In this document: positions 35,174 through 43,084 of the stretch, piece by piece
Layout of the letters: every line of letters starts with the position of its first letter
Position numbering within the stretch: the first letter of the stretch is position 1
Source: Prevotella sp.
Lineage (GTDB): Bacteria > Bacteroidota > Bacteroidia > Bacteroidales > Bacteroidaceae
Length of the DNA: 61,041 nt
Direction: 5' to 3'
NCBI GenBank assembly: GCA_017402445.1
Contig: JAFPME010000001.1
Span: 1-61,041 of the forward strand
Made by a program: the position numbers and the translations under genes
The notes under the pieces: generated by a model
What the model saw: the letters and a program-made list of their open reading frames with translations, nothing else
The model's database searches: none
What the model was told of the DNA's origin: nothing

Positions 35174-35240
35174 AAACGGATCTATGTTCATCATTTTTCG
35201 TAACTTTGGCCAAACAAATCTACTTAATAACTAAAACAAG

Positions 35241-35753
35241 ATGGTGGACTTTACTGTACTCTATCACGAGCATATAGATAATCTTTTTGCTTTCGGTTCA
35301 CGATTTACAACCAACCGCGAAGTGCTGAAGGACTGCATTCAGGACGTCTTTGTGAAACTGTACACCAAGCGAGACGAACTTAACAGAGTGGAAAACATCG
35401 AGAGCTATCTCTATGTCTCGCTACGTAACCGCATCAACGACGAGTACAGGCGGAACGTGCACCTCTGCGACGAGACCATCGACGACGCAAAGATGCGCAC
35501 GCTGGCCGAGACGGAAGCTTTCGACCGTGAGTGTCGGGACAGGCGGCAGGCCCTCTCGGCATGCGTGCAACGCCATTTCGACAAGCTCTCGCCCCGGCAG
35601 AAACAAATCATCAACCTCTACTACGTCAAGCAGCTCCGTTACGACGAGATATGCAGCATCATGGGCATCAACTATCAGAGTGTGCGCAATCTGATGCACC
35701 GCAGCATCACAAGGCTGCGCGAATATGCCACGCAAACGCAACTGGCTGTCTGA
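35241..35753 (+). CDS. ECF-type RNA polymerase sigma-70 factor
   Basis: 170 residues. Region 2 is at residues about 10-75 (LKDCIQDVFVKLYTKRDEL) and region 4 at about 110-160 (LSPRQKQIINLYYVKQLRYD, RNLMHRSITRLRE). Related FecI-like sigma factors in Bacteroidota control glycan-uptake genes and are followed by a FecR anti-sigma factor; here no FecR follows, only a mini-ORF and a terminator. A TAACTTTG -7 element lies at 35201-35208. Its targets cannot be read from the window, though the flanking pectin genes are candidates. Confidence 0.9.
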   Translation: MVDFTVLYHEHIDNLFAFGSRFTTNREVLKDCIQDVFVKLYTKRDELNRVENIESYLYVSLRNRINDEYRRNVHLCDETIDDAKMRTLAETEAFDRECRDRRQALSACVQRHFDKLSPRQKQIINLYYVKQLRYDEICSIMGINYQSVRNLMHRSITRLREYATQTQLAV

Positions 35754-35856
35754 CGCCCAGTCCCCTTTCGCGGGTGTCTTTACATCAGAAACACCTCAAA
35801 AAAGACGTCAATTCAACCTTTCTTCCCTATTAACTGGTTTTTCTTCTTAATTAATT

Positions 35857-35884
35857 GTTACGGCGGGTGGGTACACCTTTCGTC
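35857..35884 (+). promoter_or_regulatory. candidate ECF-type promoter downstream of the sigma gene
   Basis: GTTAC (35857-35861), 19 bases including GGGTGGGTACACC, then CGTC (35881-35884). It resembles the autoregulatory site that in other Bacteroidota lies between a FecI-like sigma gene and its FecR gene. The assignment is from memory of that arrangement. Confidence 0.35.
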
Positions 35885-35914
35885 GCTATGCGTCTTTTGG
35901 TAAAAGGAAAAACG

Positions 35915-36043
35915 ATGAAGACCGACAACCCGACGAATCCAAAACAAACCGTGCCGCGCTTTTCGTGCATGATACCTCCGCTCTCTCCGACCGAGAAAGA
36001 GGAGCTCAGGCAGCGCATTGCCGACATGATAGAAAAAGAGTAA
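35915..36043 (+). CDS. 42-residue hypothetical protein behind the sigma gene
   Basis: Starts at ATG 35915 after a purine-rich AAAAGGAAAA. It encodes a basic, proline-containing N-terminus and a charged amphipathic C-terminal helix (SPTEKEELRQRIADMIEKE). A strong terminator follows 12 bases after the stop, which supports a transcribed unit. It lacks the membrane helix and FecR domain expected at this position. I recognise no homologue; it could be a small sigma-binding peptide or a remnant. Confidence 0.45.
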   Translation: MKTDNPTNPKQTVPRFSCMIPPLSPTEKEELRQRIADMIEKE

Positions 36044-36055
36044 TCGTAGGGAACG

Positions 36056-36097
36056 GCCGATATTCAGAGCGAATATCGGCTCGTTTTGCTTTTTTTA
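36056..36097 (+). terminator. rho-independent terminator after the sigma unit
   Basis: GCCGATATTC (36056-) pairs with GAATATCGGC (36071-36080), followed by TCGTTTTGC and a run of seven T. Confidence 0.9.
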
Positions 36098-36118
36098 CGT
36101 TTTTTAGTCGTACCTTTG
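36085..36118 (+). promoter_or_regulatory. promoter of the MATE gene
   Basis: TTTG (36085-36088), 22 bases, then TACCTTTG (36111-36118). The leader is about 40 bases. Confidence 0.55.
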
Positions 36119-36161
36119 CACCCCGGTATTTGGAAAAGATTGTTTCAACGAAGGACAGACA

Positions 36162-37517
36162 ATGGGTAACGTAAACGACATGACCGTTGGGTCGCCAACG
36201 CGCGACATCGTGCGGTTCGCACTGCCGTTAGTGTGCGGATACATTCTACAGCAGATGTACATGATCATCGATGCAGCCATCGTGGGCCGCTTCATCGGCG
36301 TAGGGGCGCTCGCTGCCGTGGGTGCTTCGTCGTCCATCATGTTTCTCATCATGGGGTTTGCCAGCGGTGCCTGCTCCGGATTCGCCATTCCCGTGGCACA
36401 GTCGTTCGGGGCAAAGGACTTTTCCGACATGCGGCGCTACGTGGCCAACGCGCTACGGCTGTCCGTTGCCATCGCGGCATTGATGACTGTCACCACCTGT
36501 TTGCTCTGCACGCCCATCCTCCGCATGGTCAATACGCCCGACACTATCTTCGACGATGCCTACACGTTCCTCTTCCTGCAGTTCCTGTCCATTCCGTTCA
36601 CCATCGCCTACAACCTGCTGTCCGGATTCATACGCGCGCTGGGCAACTCGCAGACACCCTTTTACTTCCTCATCTTTTCGTCCGTTGTGAACATCCTGCT
36701 CGACCTGATTTTCATCCCAGGGCTACATCTCGGCGTGGAAGGCGTGGGCTTTGCCACCATGACGGCGCAGGCCGTCTCGGCCTGGCTATGCTTTCTGTTC
36801 ATCAGGAAGCACATGCCCCTGCTCATTCCGAAGGGCGACGAACGGCGTTACGACAGCCGCCGGGCTCTCCACCTGCTGAACAACGGCGTGCCCATGGGGC
36901 TGCAGTTCAGCATCACGGCCATCGGCAGCATCATGCTGCAGAGTGCAAACAACGCGTTGGGAACGGTCTACGTGGCAGCCTTCACTGCCTCGATGCGCGT
37001 GAAGTATCTCTTCACCTGCGTCTTCGAGAACATCGGAGTGGCCATGGCTACGTACTGCGGACAGAACATCGGGGCCGGACGGGTGGAGCGTATTGCGCTC
37101 GGCATCCGCTCTGCCATCAAGATTATGTTGGTCTATTTCCTCTTCACCATCGCCGTCATCTGGCCTTTCGCCGACGAGATGATGATGCTCTTCGTGGACA
37201 GCAGCAAGACGGACATCATCGAGAATGCCGCTCTCTTCATGCGCATTGCCAACTATTTCTACCCTGCGCTGGGCCTGCTCACCATCCTGCGATACAGCAT
37301 CCAGGGACTGGGCTACAGCAATCTGTCGATGCTCTCGGGCGTCATGGAGATGATTGCGCGATGCGGTGTCAGCCTCTGGCTGGTGCCGGCGTTCGGCTTT
37401 TTGGGCGTCACCTACGGCGATCCGGTCGCCTGGGTGTCGGCCGACGTGTTTCTCGTGCCCTGCATGGTTATGCTTTACCGCCACTTGGCGCGTAAGGTGA
37501 GACCGTGCCGAAACTGA
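36162..37517 (+). CDS. MATE family efflux transporter
   Basis: 451 residues with 12 predicted membrane helices in two halves. MATE hallmarks: MGNVNDMTVGSPTRDIVRFA at the start, GYILQQMYMIIDAAIVGRFI in helix 1 and the matching PMGLQFSITAIGSIMLQSAN in the second half. It is an inner-membrane, cation-coupled exporter of drugs or other organic compounds; the substrate is unknown. It has its own promoter and ends at a strong terminator, so it is probably monocistronic. Confidence 0.93.
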   Translation: MGNVNDMTVGSPTRDIVRFALPLVCGYILQQMYMIIDAAIVGRFIGVGALAAVGASSSIMFLIMGFASGACSGFAIPVAQSFGAKDFSDMRRYVANALRLSVAIAALMTVTTCLLCTPILRMVNTPDTIFDDAYTFLFLQFLSIPFTIAYNLLSGFIRALGNSQTPFYFLIFSSVVNILLDLIFIPGLHLGVEGVGFATMTAQAVSAWLCFLFIRKHMPLLIPKGDERRYDSRRALHLLNNGVPMGLQFSITAIGSIMLQSANNALGTVYVAAFTASMRVKYLFTCVFENIGVAMATYCGQNIGAGRVERIALGIRSAIKIMLVYFLFTIAVIWPFADEMMMLFVDSSKTDIIENAALFMRIANYFYPALGLLTILRYSIQGLGYSNLSMLSGVMEMIARCGVSLWLVPAFGFLGVTYGDPVAWVSADVFLVPCMVMLYRHLARKVRPCRN

Positions 37518-37532
37518 AATAACGACAAGAAA

Positions 37533-37566
37533 ACGACGGGCGAGACCAATGCGTCTCGCCCGTCGT
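37533..37566. terminator. bidirectional terminator between MATE and pectinesterase genes
   Basis: ACGACGGGCGAGAC and GTCTCGCCCGTCGT form a perfect 14-bp stem with a 6-base loop between convergent genes. Confidence 0.8.
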
Positions 37567-37613
37567 CGTGTGTTTGCTGACGGTTTCGTTCTGGTGTGCC
37601 GTCTTTCTGCCCG

Positions 37614-40256
37614 CTATTTCTTCAGCATCTTACGCGTCTCCACGGTGCGGTCGTCGTTCTGGGTCTTCGCAATGTAGAGACCGCGCGGCATGTCCGACAG
37701 ATCGACAGCGTTGCCGCCGGTCTGCTGTTTCATCAGGGTGCCGTTCAGGCTGTAGAGCTTCACCGACTTTGCTTCTTTCTTGTGCTGGGCTGTAACGATG
37801 CCCGTCGAAATCGGAATATTCTCTCCCATCAGACTGTTCAGGAAGATTTCCAGCGCCGTGTAGCCCTCGGCCGAGTAGACGCGCTTGCCGTCCTCGCCGT
37901 CGGTGGGGTCCAGACCGTGCTCGCGTTCCCAGGCGTCGTCCATGCCGTCGTGGTCGTTGTCCACGTAGGGCGTGGCGCTGTCGTACGTCGGCCAGCCCTC
38001 GGCGTCGGCAGGCGAATCGATGAATCCAGCCTTGTTCAGCGTGCTGCCTTTGTAGTGGGCGGTCTTCGTGGCCACCTCGTCCACGATGCGTTGCTCCACG
38101 ACGTCGCGGCGGATGGTCCCCACACGGGCCAGCACGTTGGCGTAGGCTGCGTCGGCCGACTCGGTGGGCGTCATGTAGTCGTTGTAGTCGAAGGCGTTGT
38201 TGGCCGGATAGAATGCCGAGGGGAAGAGCAGCGTGTCGCGCCGGAGCTGCTCCACGGTGTACTGTGTGTTGTTGTTCACCGCCTTCCAGTTGTCGTTGTC
38301 GGCGCCCGGGTTGCCCTCCATCTTGTTGCCATGGAAGTACCAGAGCGACGGACCGGTGGACGTCTTGCCGCTGCGGTTGTTTGAAATCTGCATGAAGTAG
38401 CTGCCCGATGGGGTGCTCGGTCCGGGCTTGTAGTAGTTGCCCACGAAGTTGCATTCGTGCGTGCTGCCCGGGCCGGCCTCGTTCTCGCCGCCGTAGCAAG
38501 AGTTCTTCTTGCCCCAGTTGTAGTTCACATTATTATAATATTCCACGAAGACGTTGCGGTCTTGGTTCGCATTGCTGGCACCGTTGATGCGCGAAGAGCG
38601 GTTGAAGTTGTGCGCCAGCAGGTTGTGATGGAACGTGGCTGGCGAGCCGCCCCACTGGTCTCCGTAGCCACGGTTGCCTTTCTGGTGGCCGGCATCGTAG
38701 AGTCCTTCGTGCACGATGGTCCACTGCACGGTGGTGAAATGGTTGTCGTAGACGGTCATGTTCTCTTCGCCGCTCCATCCGAAGCAGCAGTGGTCGATGA
38801 TGAAGCGGTTGGCGTTCTCGATGCCGATGCTGCCGCCTTTGATGAAGGTATTGTCGTCCTTCAGCCCGATGCGGCCGCGGATGTTGCGCATGATGAAGTT
38901 GTTCGAGCCGCCCAGGTTCAGCTTTCCGCCGCGGAAGACGATGCCGGTGCCGGGAGCTGTCTGCCCGGCTATGGTCACGTTGCGCAGCTTAGCGCGGATG
39001 TCGCTCTTCAATGTGATGGTGCCGCTGACGCGGAACACGATGGTGGCATCCTGCAGTCCGGCTTCCGTCAGGGCCCACCGCAGCGAGCCTTCGCCCGAAT
39101 CTTCCAGGTTGGTCACTTCGACCACCTTGCCACCACGGCCGCCCGAGGCGAACTTTCCGAAGCCGCGGGCCGTGGGGAAGGCCAGCAGGCGCTGCTCCAC
39201 CGGGGCGTAGTCGTCGATGGTGGTCTGCCGGTTCAGGGCAATGGCAGCTTCGGGACGGAAGGGAACGTCGCTGTTCGTGCGCTTCATGAAGACGCTGTCC
39301 ACCGACTCCCACGTCATCAGCGCGCGGTAGTCGGCCTCGCTCAGCTGTCGGCTCCAGTCGATGCGGTGCGACACGTCGGCCAGTGTGCCGTCGGCGTTCC
39401 GGCTCTGGTACTCGGCAAAGAACGAGCGTTCGCCCGTGTTGCCGCCCATGGTCGTCCACCCTTCGGGCCGGATGCAGTCGTCGAGCGTGCAGTTCAGGAA
39501 GATGCTGCCGCACTTCTCGCTGCCCCATGGGCGCCCGAGGTACATGCTGTTTTTGCCGATTCCATCGGCTTTTATGTGGCATTCGTTGAAGATGAAGCCC
39601 AGCCACAGCCGCTGTCCCGACGGTCCGTCGGCCCAGATGGTGATGTCTTCGGGAGCCGTGATGTAGCCGTTGCCGATGCAGTTGAGCGTGCAACGCTCGA
39701 ACCACGCTGTCCCGCCGGCGTAGATGTAGTCCGTGGCACCCTCGATGAGGCATTCCTTGAAATAGCTGCGTGTCTGTTTCTTCGTGCGGTGGGTGTCCTG
39801 GTAGCCGCGAATGTGGCAGCGGTAGTAGGTCTGGCGGTCGCCCGACACGAAGAGGGCCAGCGCTTGTCCGCCTGCCTTTCCGCTGCTGTTGCGCAGCGTG
39901 ATGCCCTCGGCGTAGAAGTCGTTGGCGTAGACTGCGAGGGCTGCCGTCTTCTCTATCGACGTGTTGTTGGGGTTCTTGCCCAGGTCGGACGTGATGATCG
40001 TCTTGTCTGCTCCGTCGCCGATGAGGCTCAGCTGCTTCGGACAGACGCGCTGTTTTGAACCGATGACCACACGCTCTGCGTAGGTTCCGGCCTTGACGTA
40101 GATGGTCGTGAAATCGCCGTCAGGCGCGGCGTCGATGGCTTCCTGTATGGTTGTGTAGTCGCCCGTGCCGTCTTTGGCCACGGTGATGGTGCCCTGTGCC
40201 TGTACTGCCGCTGCCGTCGTGACGAGCAGTAGCAGGCTGAATACTGTCTTTCTCAT
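37614..40256 (-). CDS. CE8 pectinesterase / PL1 pectate lyase fusion with T9SS sorting tail
   Basis: 880 residues from MRKTVFSLLLLVTTAAAVQA (signal peptide). The open frame continues 154 codons upstream, but that part lies in repeat copy C and is rejected. Residues about 22-340 are CE8: YTTIQEAIDAAP, GYQDTHRT, CLIEGATDYIYAGG and YLGRPWG carry the catalytic aspartates and arginine. Residues about 400-690 are PL1: GGRGGKVVEVTNLEDSGEGS, TIAGQTAPGTG and NNFIMRNIRGRIG. A calcium-type DNDHDGMDDAWE repeat and a C-terminal sorting domain (KLYSLNGTLMKQQTGG, DMPRGLYIAK) follow. It demethylates and then cleaves homogalacturonan, probably at the cell surface after T9SS export. Confidence 0.93.
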   Translation of the reverse strand: MRKTVFSLLLLVTTAAAVQAQGTITVAKDGTGDYTTIQEAIDAAPDGDFTTIYVKAGTYAERVVIGSKQRVCPKQLSLIGDGADKTIITSDLGKNPNNTSIEKTAALAVYANDFYAEGITLRNSSGKAGGQALALFVSGDRQTYYRCHIRGYQDTHRTKKQTRSYFKECLIEGATDYIYAGGTAWFERCTLNCIGNGYITAPEDITIWADGPSGQRLWLGFIFNECHIKADGIGKNSMYLGRPWGSEKCGSIFLNCTLDDCIRPEGWTTMGGNTGERSFFAEYQSRNADGTLADVSHRIDWSRQLSEADYRALMTWESVDSVFMKRTNSDVPFRPEAAIALNRQTTIDDYAPVEQRLLAFPTARGFGKFASGGRGGKVVEVTNLEDSGEGSLRWALTEAGLQDATIVFRVSGTITLKSDIRAKLRNVTIAGQTAPGTGIVFRGGKLNLGGSNNFIMRNIRGRIGLKDDNTFIKGGSIGIENANRFIIDHCCFGWSGEENMTVYDNHFTTVQWTIVHEGLYDAGHQKGNRGYGDQWGGSPATFHHNLLAHNFNRSSRINGASNANQDRNVFVEYYNNVNYNWGKKNSCYGGENEAGPGSTHECNFVGNYYKPGPSTPSGSYFMQISNNRSGKTSTGPSLWYFHGNKMEGNPGADNDNWKAVNNNTQYTVEQLRRDTLLFPSAFYPANNAFDYNDYMTPTESADAAYANVLARVGTIRRDVVEQRIVDEVATKTAHYKGSTLNKAGFIDSPADAEGWPTYDSATPYVDNDHDGMDDAWEREHGLDPTDGEDGKRVYSAEGYTALEIFLNSLMGENIPISTGIVTAQHKKEAKSVKLYSLNGTLMKQQTGGNAVDLSDMPRGLYIAKTQNDDRTVETRKMLKK

Positions 40257-40473
40257 GCTTTTCTGTTCTTTTGTCTTTCTGTTTTCTGTTAGAATGACGC
40301 ACGATGTGTTCTTCTGTAACGCGTTCGCAACAAAAGAATAGCTGCACTGGCGTTTTTTTCTTCGCTCGCCTCGGCAAAAGAAAGCCTGCCGAAGCGAACG
40401 GCTGTTTGTTTCTCTGCTTCTGCTTGTCGATGGGGTTTCAAGGTTGAAACCGCGTCGTTTCCGTAAAATAAAA

Positions 40474-40845
40474 TTACCAAAAAATCCTGCACAATTTTTT
40501 GATCGTTTTAGAAGTCCGGATGCTCTTGAAACGGTAAAAAGTTCAAACAAAATCGCACTCTCGTCTTCCCTGTTTTTCAGAATGAGCCGTTTTACTTCGC
40601 AAAATGGCTCGTTTTGCTCGTCAAAATGAATCATTCTGCCCGACAAAATGGCCCGTTTTGAAACGCAAAATGAGCCGTTTTGAAAACCTGTTTTTTGTAA
40701 AGAAATAACAACTTGCATGTTTCCAGTGTTTTAGAAAGCCCTCATATTTCGCGCGTACGCGTCCGTCTGATTTTAATTTTGAAACGATGGCACTCACGGA
40801 AGCCAAAAACGAGATTTTTGTCAGCTTTTTTCAGATTTTAGGCCG
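40474..40845 (-). repeat. interspersed 22-bp-unit element, copy C (inverted)
   Basis: Same blocks as copies A and B, read on the minus strand: GACAAAAATCTCG, TTTTTGGCTTCCGTGAGTGC, GACGGACGCGTACGCGCGAA, TTCTAAAACACTGGAAACA, five units (on the plus strand starting 40578, 40600, 40622, 40644 and 40666, exact 22-base period), a TTTTTACCGTTTCA block, and GCAGGATTTTTTGGTAA at the end. It fills most of the gap between the divergent pectin genes; 40257-40473 and 40846-41115 show no gene. Confidence 0.85.
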
Positions 40846-41115
40846 TCATGCTTCTGCCCGCAAGAATGCCTTGACTTCAGGCCGGGACGGCAAGATTACG
40901 GTGCTGCAGCCGGCGGCTTTCCTTGTTCGTTTTCGCGTGCCTGTATTGCTTTGCTGCCTTTCTTCAGGTCCCAATCGTCGAAGTTTCTTTGTTCCTTTTG
41001 TATTAAATCAGTAAAAAACGGTATGTGCTGTGGGTCGGGTTAAAAAAACTTATTGACATAGTACATTATTTATATATATGAGTCTTCATCATGAGAATCA
41101 TTAGACAAACAAAAT

Positions 41116-42864
41116 ATGAAAAAGAAAGGTTTAGCATTGCTTGTGTTGGGCATGGGCTTTTCAATGGGAGCCCAGGCGCAATACCCACAGATGACCGATG
41201 AAGCAAAGCATCTGATCGACTCACTTGAAAATTGTTGGAGAGCGCATTCTGACTCTGCTTGGGAGGCTGCGTTCCCCATCGTAGTGAAAGAAGCCAAGGA
41301 AGGAAGACCTTATGTGCCCTGGGCTGCGCGGCCTTACGACCTCCGTCAGGCCAAGATTCCTGCCTTCCCCGGTGCGGAAGGTGGTGGTATGTTCACCTTC
41401 GGCGGTCGCGGCGGCAAGGTGTTGACCGTCACAAACCTCAACGATTCGGGACCTGGTTCGTTCCGTTGGGCCTGTGAACAGGGCGGTGCCCGCATCGTGG
41501 TGTTCAATGTCAGCGGCATCATCAAACTGAAGTCGCCCATCTTCCTGCGCGCTCCGTACATCACCATTGCCGGTCAGACGGCTCCGGGCGACGGCGTGAT
41601 TATTGCTGGTGAGTCGTTCCAGGTAGATACCCACGACGTCATCGTTCGCCACATGCGCTTCCGTCGCGGTGAAACTTTGGTGTGGCACCGTGAGGATTCC
41701 TTCGGAGGTAACCCCGTGGGTAACATCATGATCGACCACTGTTCGTGCGAATGGGGACTCGACGAAAACATTTCTTTCTACCGACACATGTTCGATCTGC
41801 ACGACGGAAAGGACAAACGGAAGGAGCCGACAGTGAACGTCACGATTCAGAATACGATTTCGGCCAAGGCGCTCGACACGTGGAATCATGCCTTCGGATC
41901 GACCATCGGCGGTGAGAACACAACATTCATGCGCAACCTCTGGGCCGACAATACGGGCCGAAACCCGTCCATCGGATGGGGCGGCGTGTTCAATTTCGTG
42001 AACAACGTCATCTATAACTGGGTGCACCGCACGGCTGACGGTGGTGAATACACGACCATGTCGAACTTCATCAACAACTATTACAAACCCGGACCGCTCA
42101 CACCGAAAGACGAGCCCGTGGGCCATCGCATCGTGAAGTCGGAGAGCCGCTCGCAGGGATTGTTCAGCTTCAAGCAGTTCGGACGCGTCTATGCCACGGG
42201 CAATGTGATGGAAGGCTATCCCGAAATCACACGCGACAACTGGAACGGTGGCATTCAGACGGCCGACAAAGACGGTGAAATGGACGAAACGGAGAAGGCT
42301 CTCATGCGCTCGAACGAACCGTTTGAGATGCCGTTCATCAGCATCATGGACGCTGAGATGGCGTTCGACTGGGTGCTGCAGAACGCGGGTGCAACCATGC
42401 CTTGCCGCGACATCGTGGACCAGCGCATCTGCGAGGAAGTGCGCACAGGTCAGGCTTACTACGTTGACAAGTATGAGAAGAAAGTGAAAGACAATCCCTA
42501 CGGCAACATGTGGGGCCTGCACGATAAGTCGAAAAACGAGCAGGGCTTCTTCAAATACCGCCGTCTGCCGCTCGACAGCTATAAGCAGGGCATCATCACC
42601 GACCCGCGTCAGATGGGTGGATATCCCGTCTACAAAGAGTGGAAGCCTTGGGTGGACACCGATGGTGACGGTATGCCGGACGAATGGGAGCGTGCCAACG
42701 GTCTGAACCCGAATGATGCGAAGGATGCCAACGGCGACATCAACGGCGACGGCTACACAAATATCGAGAAATACATCAACGGTATCTCCACCAAAACGAA
42801 GGTTGACTGGCGCAATCTGAACAATAATTACGACACACTGGCTGGTAAGAAGAGCTTGATGTAA
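41116..42864 (+). CDS. PL1 pectate lyase, exported
   Basis: 582 residues with a signal peptide (residues 1-22, ending GAQAQ). PL1 beta-helix features: FPGAEGGGMFTFGGRGGKVL, VTNLNDSGPGSFRWA, TIAGQTAPGDGVIIAG, VRHMRFRRGE and IDHCSCEWGLDEN. It cleaves alpha-1,4-galacturonan by elimination and needs calcium. Near the C-terminus is a calcium-type repeat (DTDGDGMPDEWERANGLNP) but, unlike the fusion upstream, there is no T9SS tail; the protein ends soon after, so periplasmic or lipid-independent location is more likely. It is divergent from the CE8/PL1 gene, and a perfect terminator follows. Confidence 0.93.
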   Translation: MKKKGLALLVLGMGFSMGAQAQYPQMTDEAKHLIDSLENCWRAHSDSAWEAAFPIVVKEAKEGRPYVPWAARPYDLRQAKIPAFPGAEGGGMFTFGGRGGKVLTVTNLNDSGPGSFRWACEQGGARIVVFNVSGIIKLKSPIFLRAPYITIAGQTAPGDGVIIAGESFQVDTHDVIVRHMRFRRGETLVWHREDSFGGNPVGNIMIDHCSCEWGLDENISFYRHMFDLHDGKDKRKEPTVNVTIQNTISAKALDTWNHAFGSTIGGENTTFMRNLWADNTGRNPSIGWGGVFNFVNNVIYNWVHRTADGGEYTTMSNFINNYYKPGPLTPKDEPVGHRIVKSESRSQGLFSFKQFGRVYATGNVMEGYPEITRDNWNGGIQTADKDGEMDETEKALMRSNEPFEMPFISIMDAEMAFDWVLQNAGATMPCRDIVDQRICEEVRTGQAYYVDKYEKKVKDNPYGNMWGLHDKSKNEQGFFKYRRLPLDSYKQGIITDPRQMGGYPVYKEWKPWVDTDGDGMPDEWERANGLNPNDAKDANGDINGDGYTNIEKYINGISTKTKVDWRNLNNNYDTLAGKKSLM

Positions 42865-42885
42865 GCCGTTTCTTGAAGGAATAAC

Positions 42886-42930
42886 GAAAAAGCAGATCAC
42901 TGATTTCATCGAACGGTGATCTGCTTTTTC
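42886..42930 (+). terminator. perfect 15-bp stem terminator after the PL1 gene
   Basis: GAAAAAGCAGATCAC (42886-42900) and GTGATCTGCTTTTTC (42916-42930) pair completely and end in T-runs on either strand. Confidence 0.93.
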
Positions 42931-42939
42931 GTTATTTTT

Positions 42940-43053
42940 GTCTGTTTTCTGTCTGCTCTTTGTCTGTTTTCTGTCTGCTTTTTGTCTGTCTTTCGTCTGC
43001 TCTTTGTCTGTACTCAGTCTGTTTTTGTCTGTTTTCTGTCTGTTCTTTGTCAG
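42940..43053. repeat. 11-bp tandem array, about 11 GTCTG units
   Basis: GTCTG starts at 42940, 42951, 42962, 42973, 42984, 42995, 43006, 43017, 43027 and 43038, then GTCAG at 43049: an 11-base period with one 10-base step. T-rich hexamers such as TTTTCT and CTCTTT separate the units. It lies between convergent gene ends. Confidence 0.95.
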
Positions 43054-43084
43054 TAGTCAGGCTGATCATGGAAGGACGACGGCA

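Noticed and set aside
38457-40058. 533-residue ORF antisense to the CE8/PL1 gene
   Set aside because: Same reason: Ala/Val/Asp-rich shadow with no motif, no start signal and full overlap with a strong gene.
40257-40718. 154-codon N-terminal extension of the pectinesterase
   Set aside because: The extension translates repeat copy C and hides an excellent signal peptide beginning at 40256.
41060-41085. TTGACA-type -35/-10 promoter before the PL1 gene
   Set aside because: TTGACA is present at about 41053, but this phylum's main sigma factor does not use that consensus and the region is simply AT-rich.
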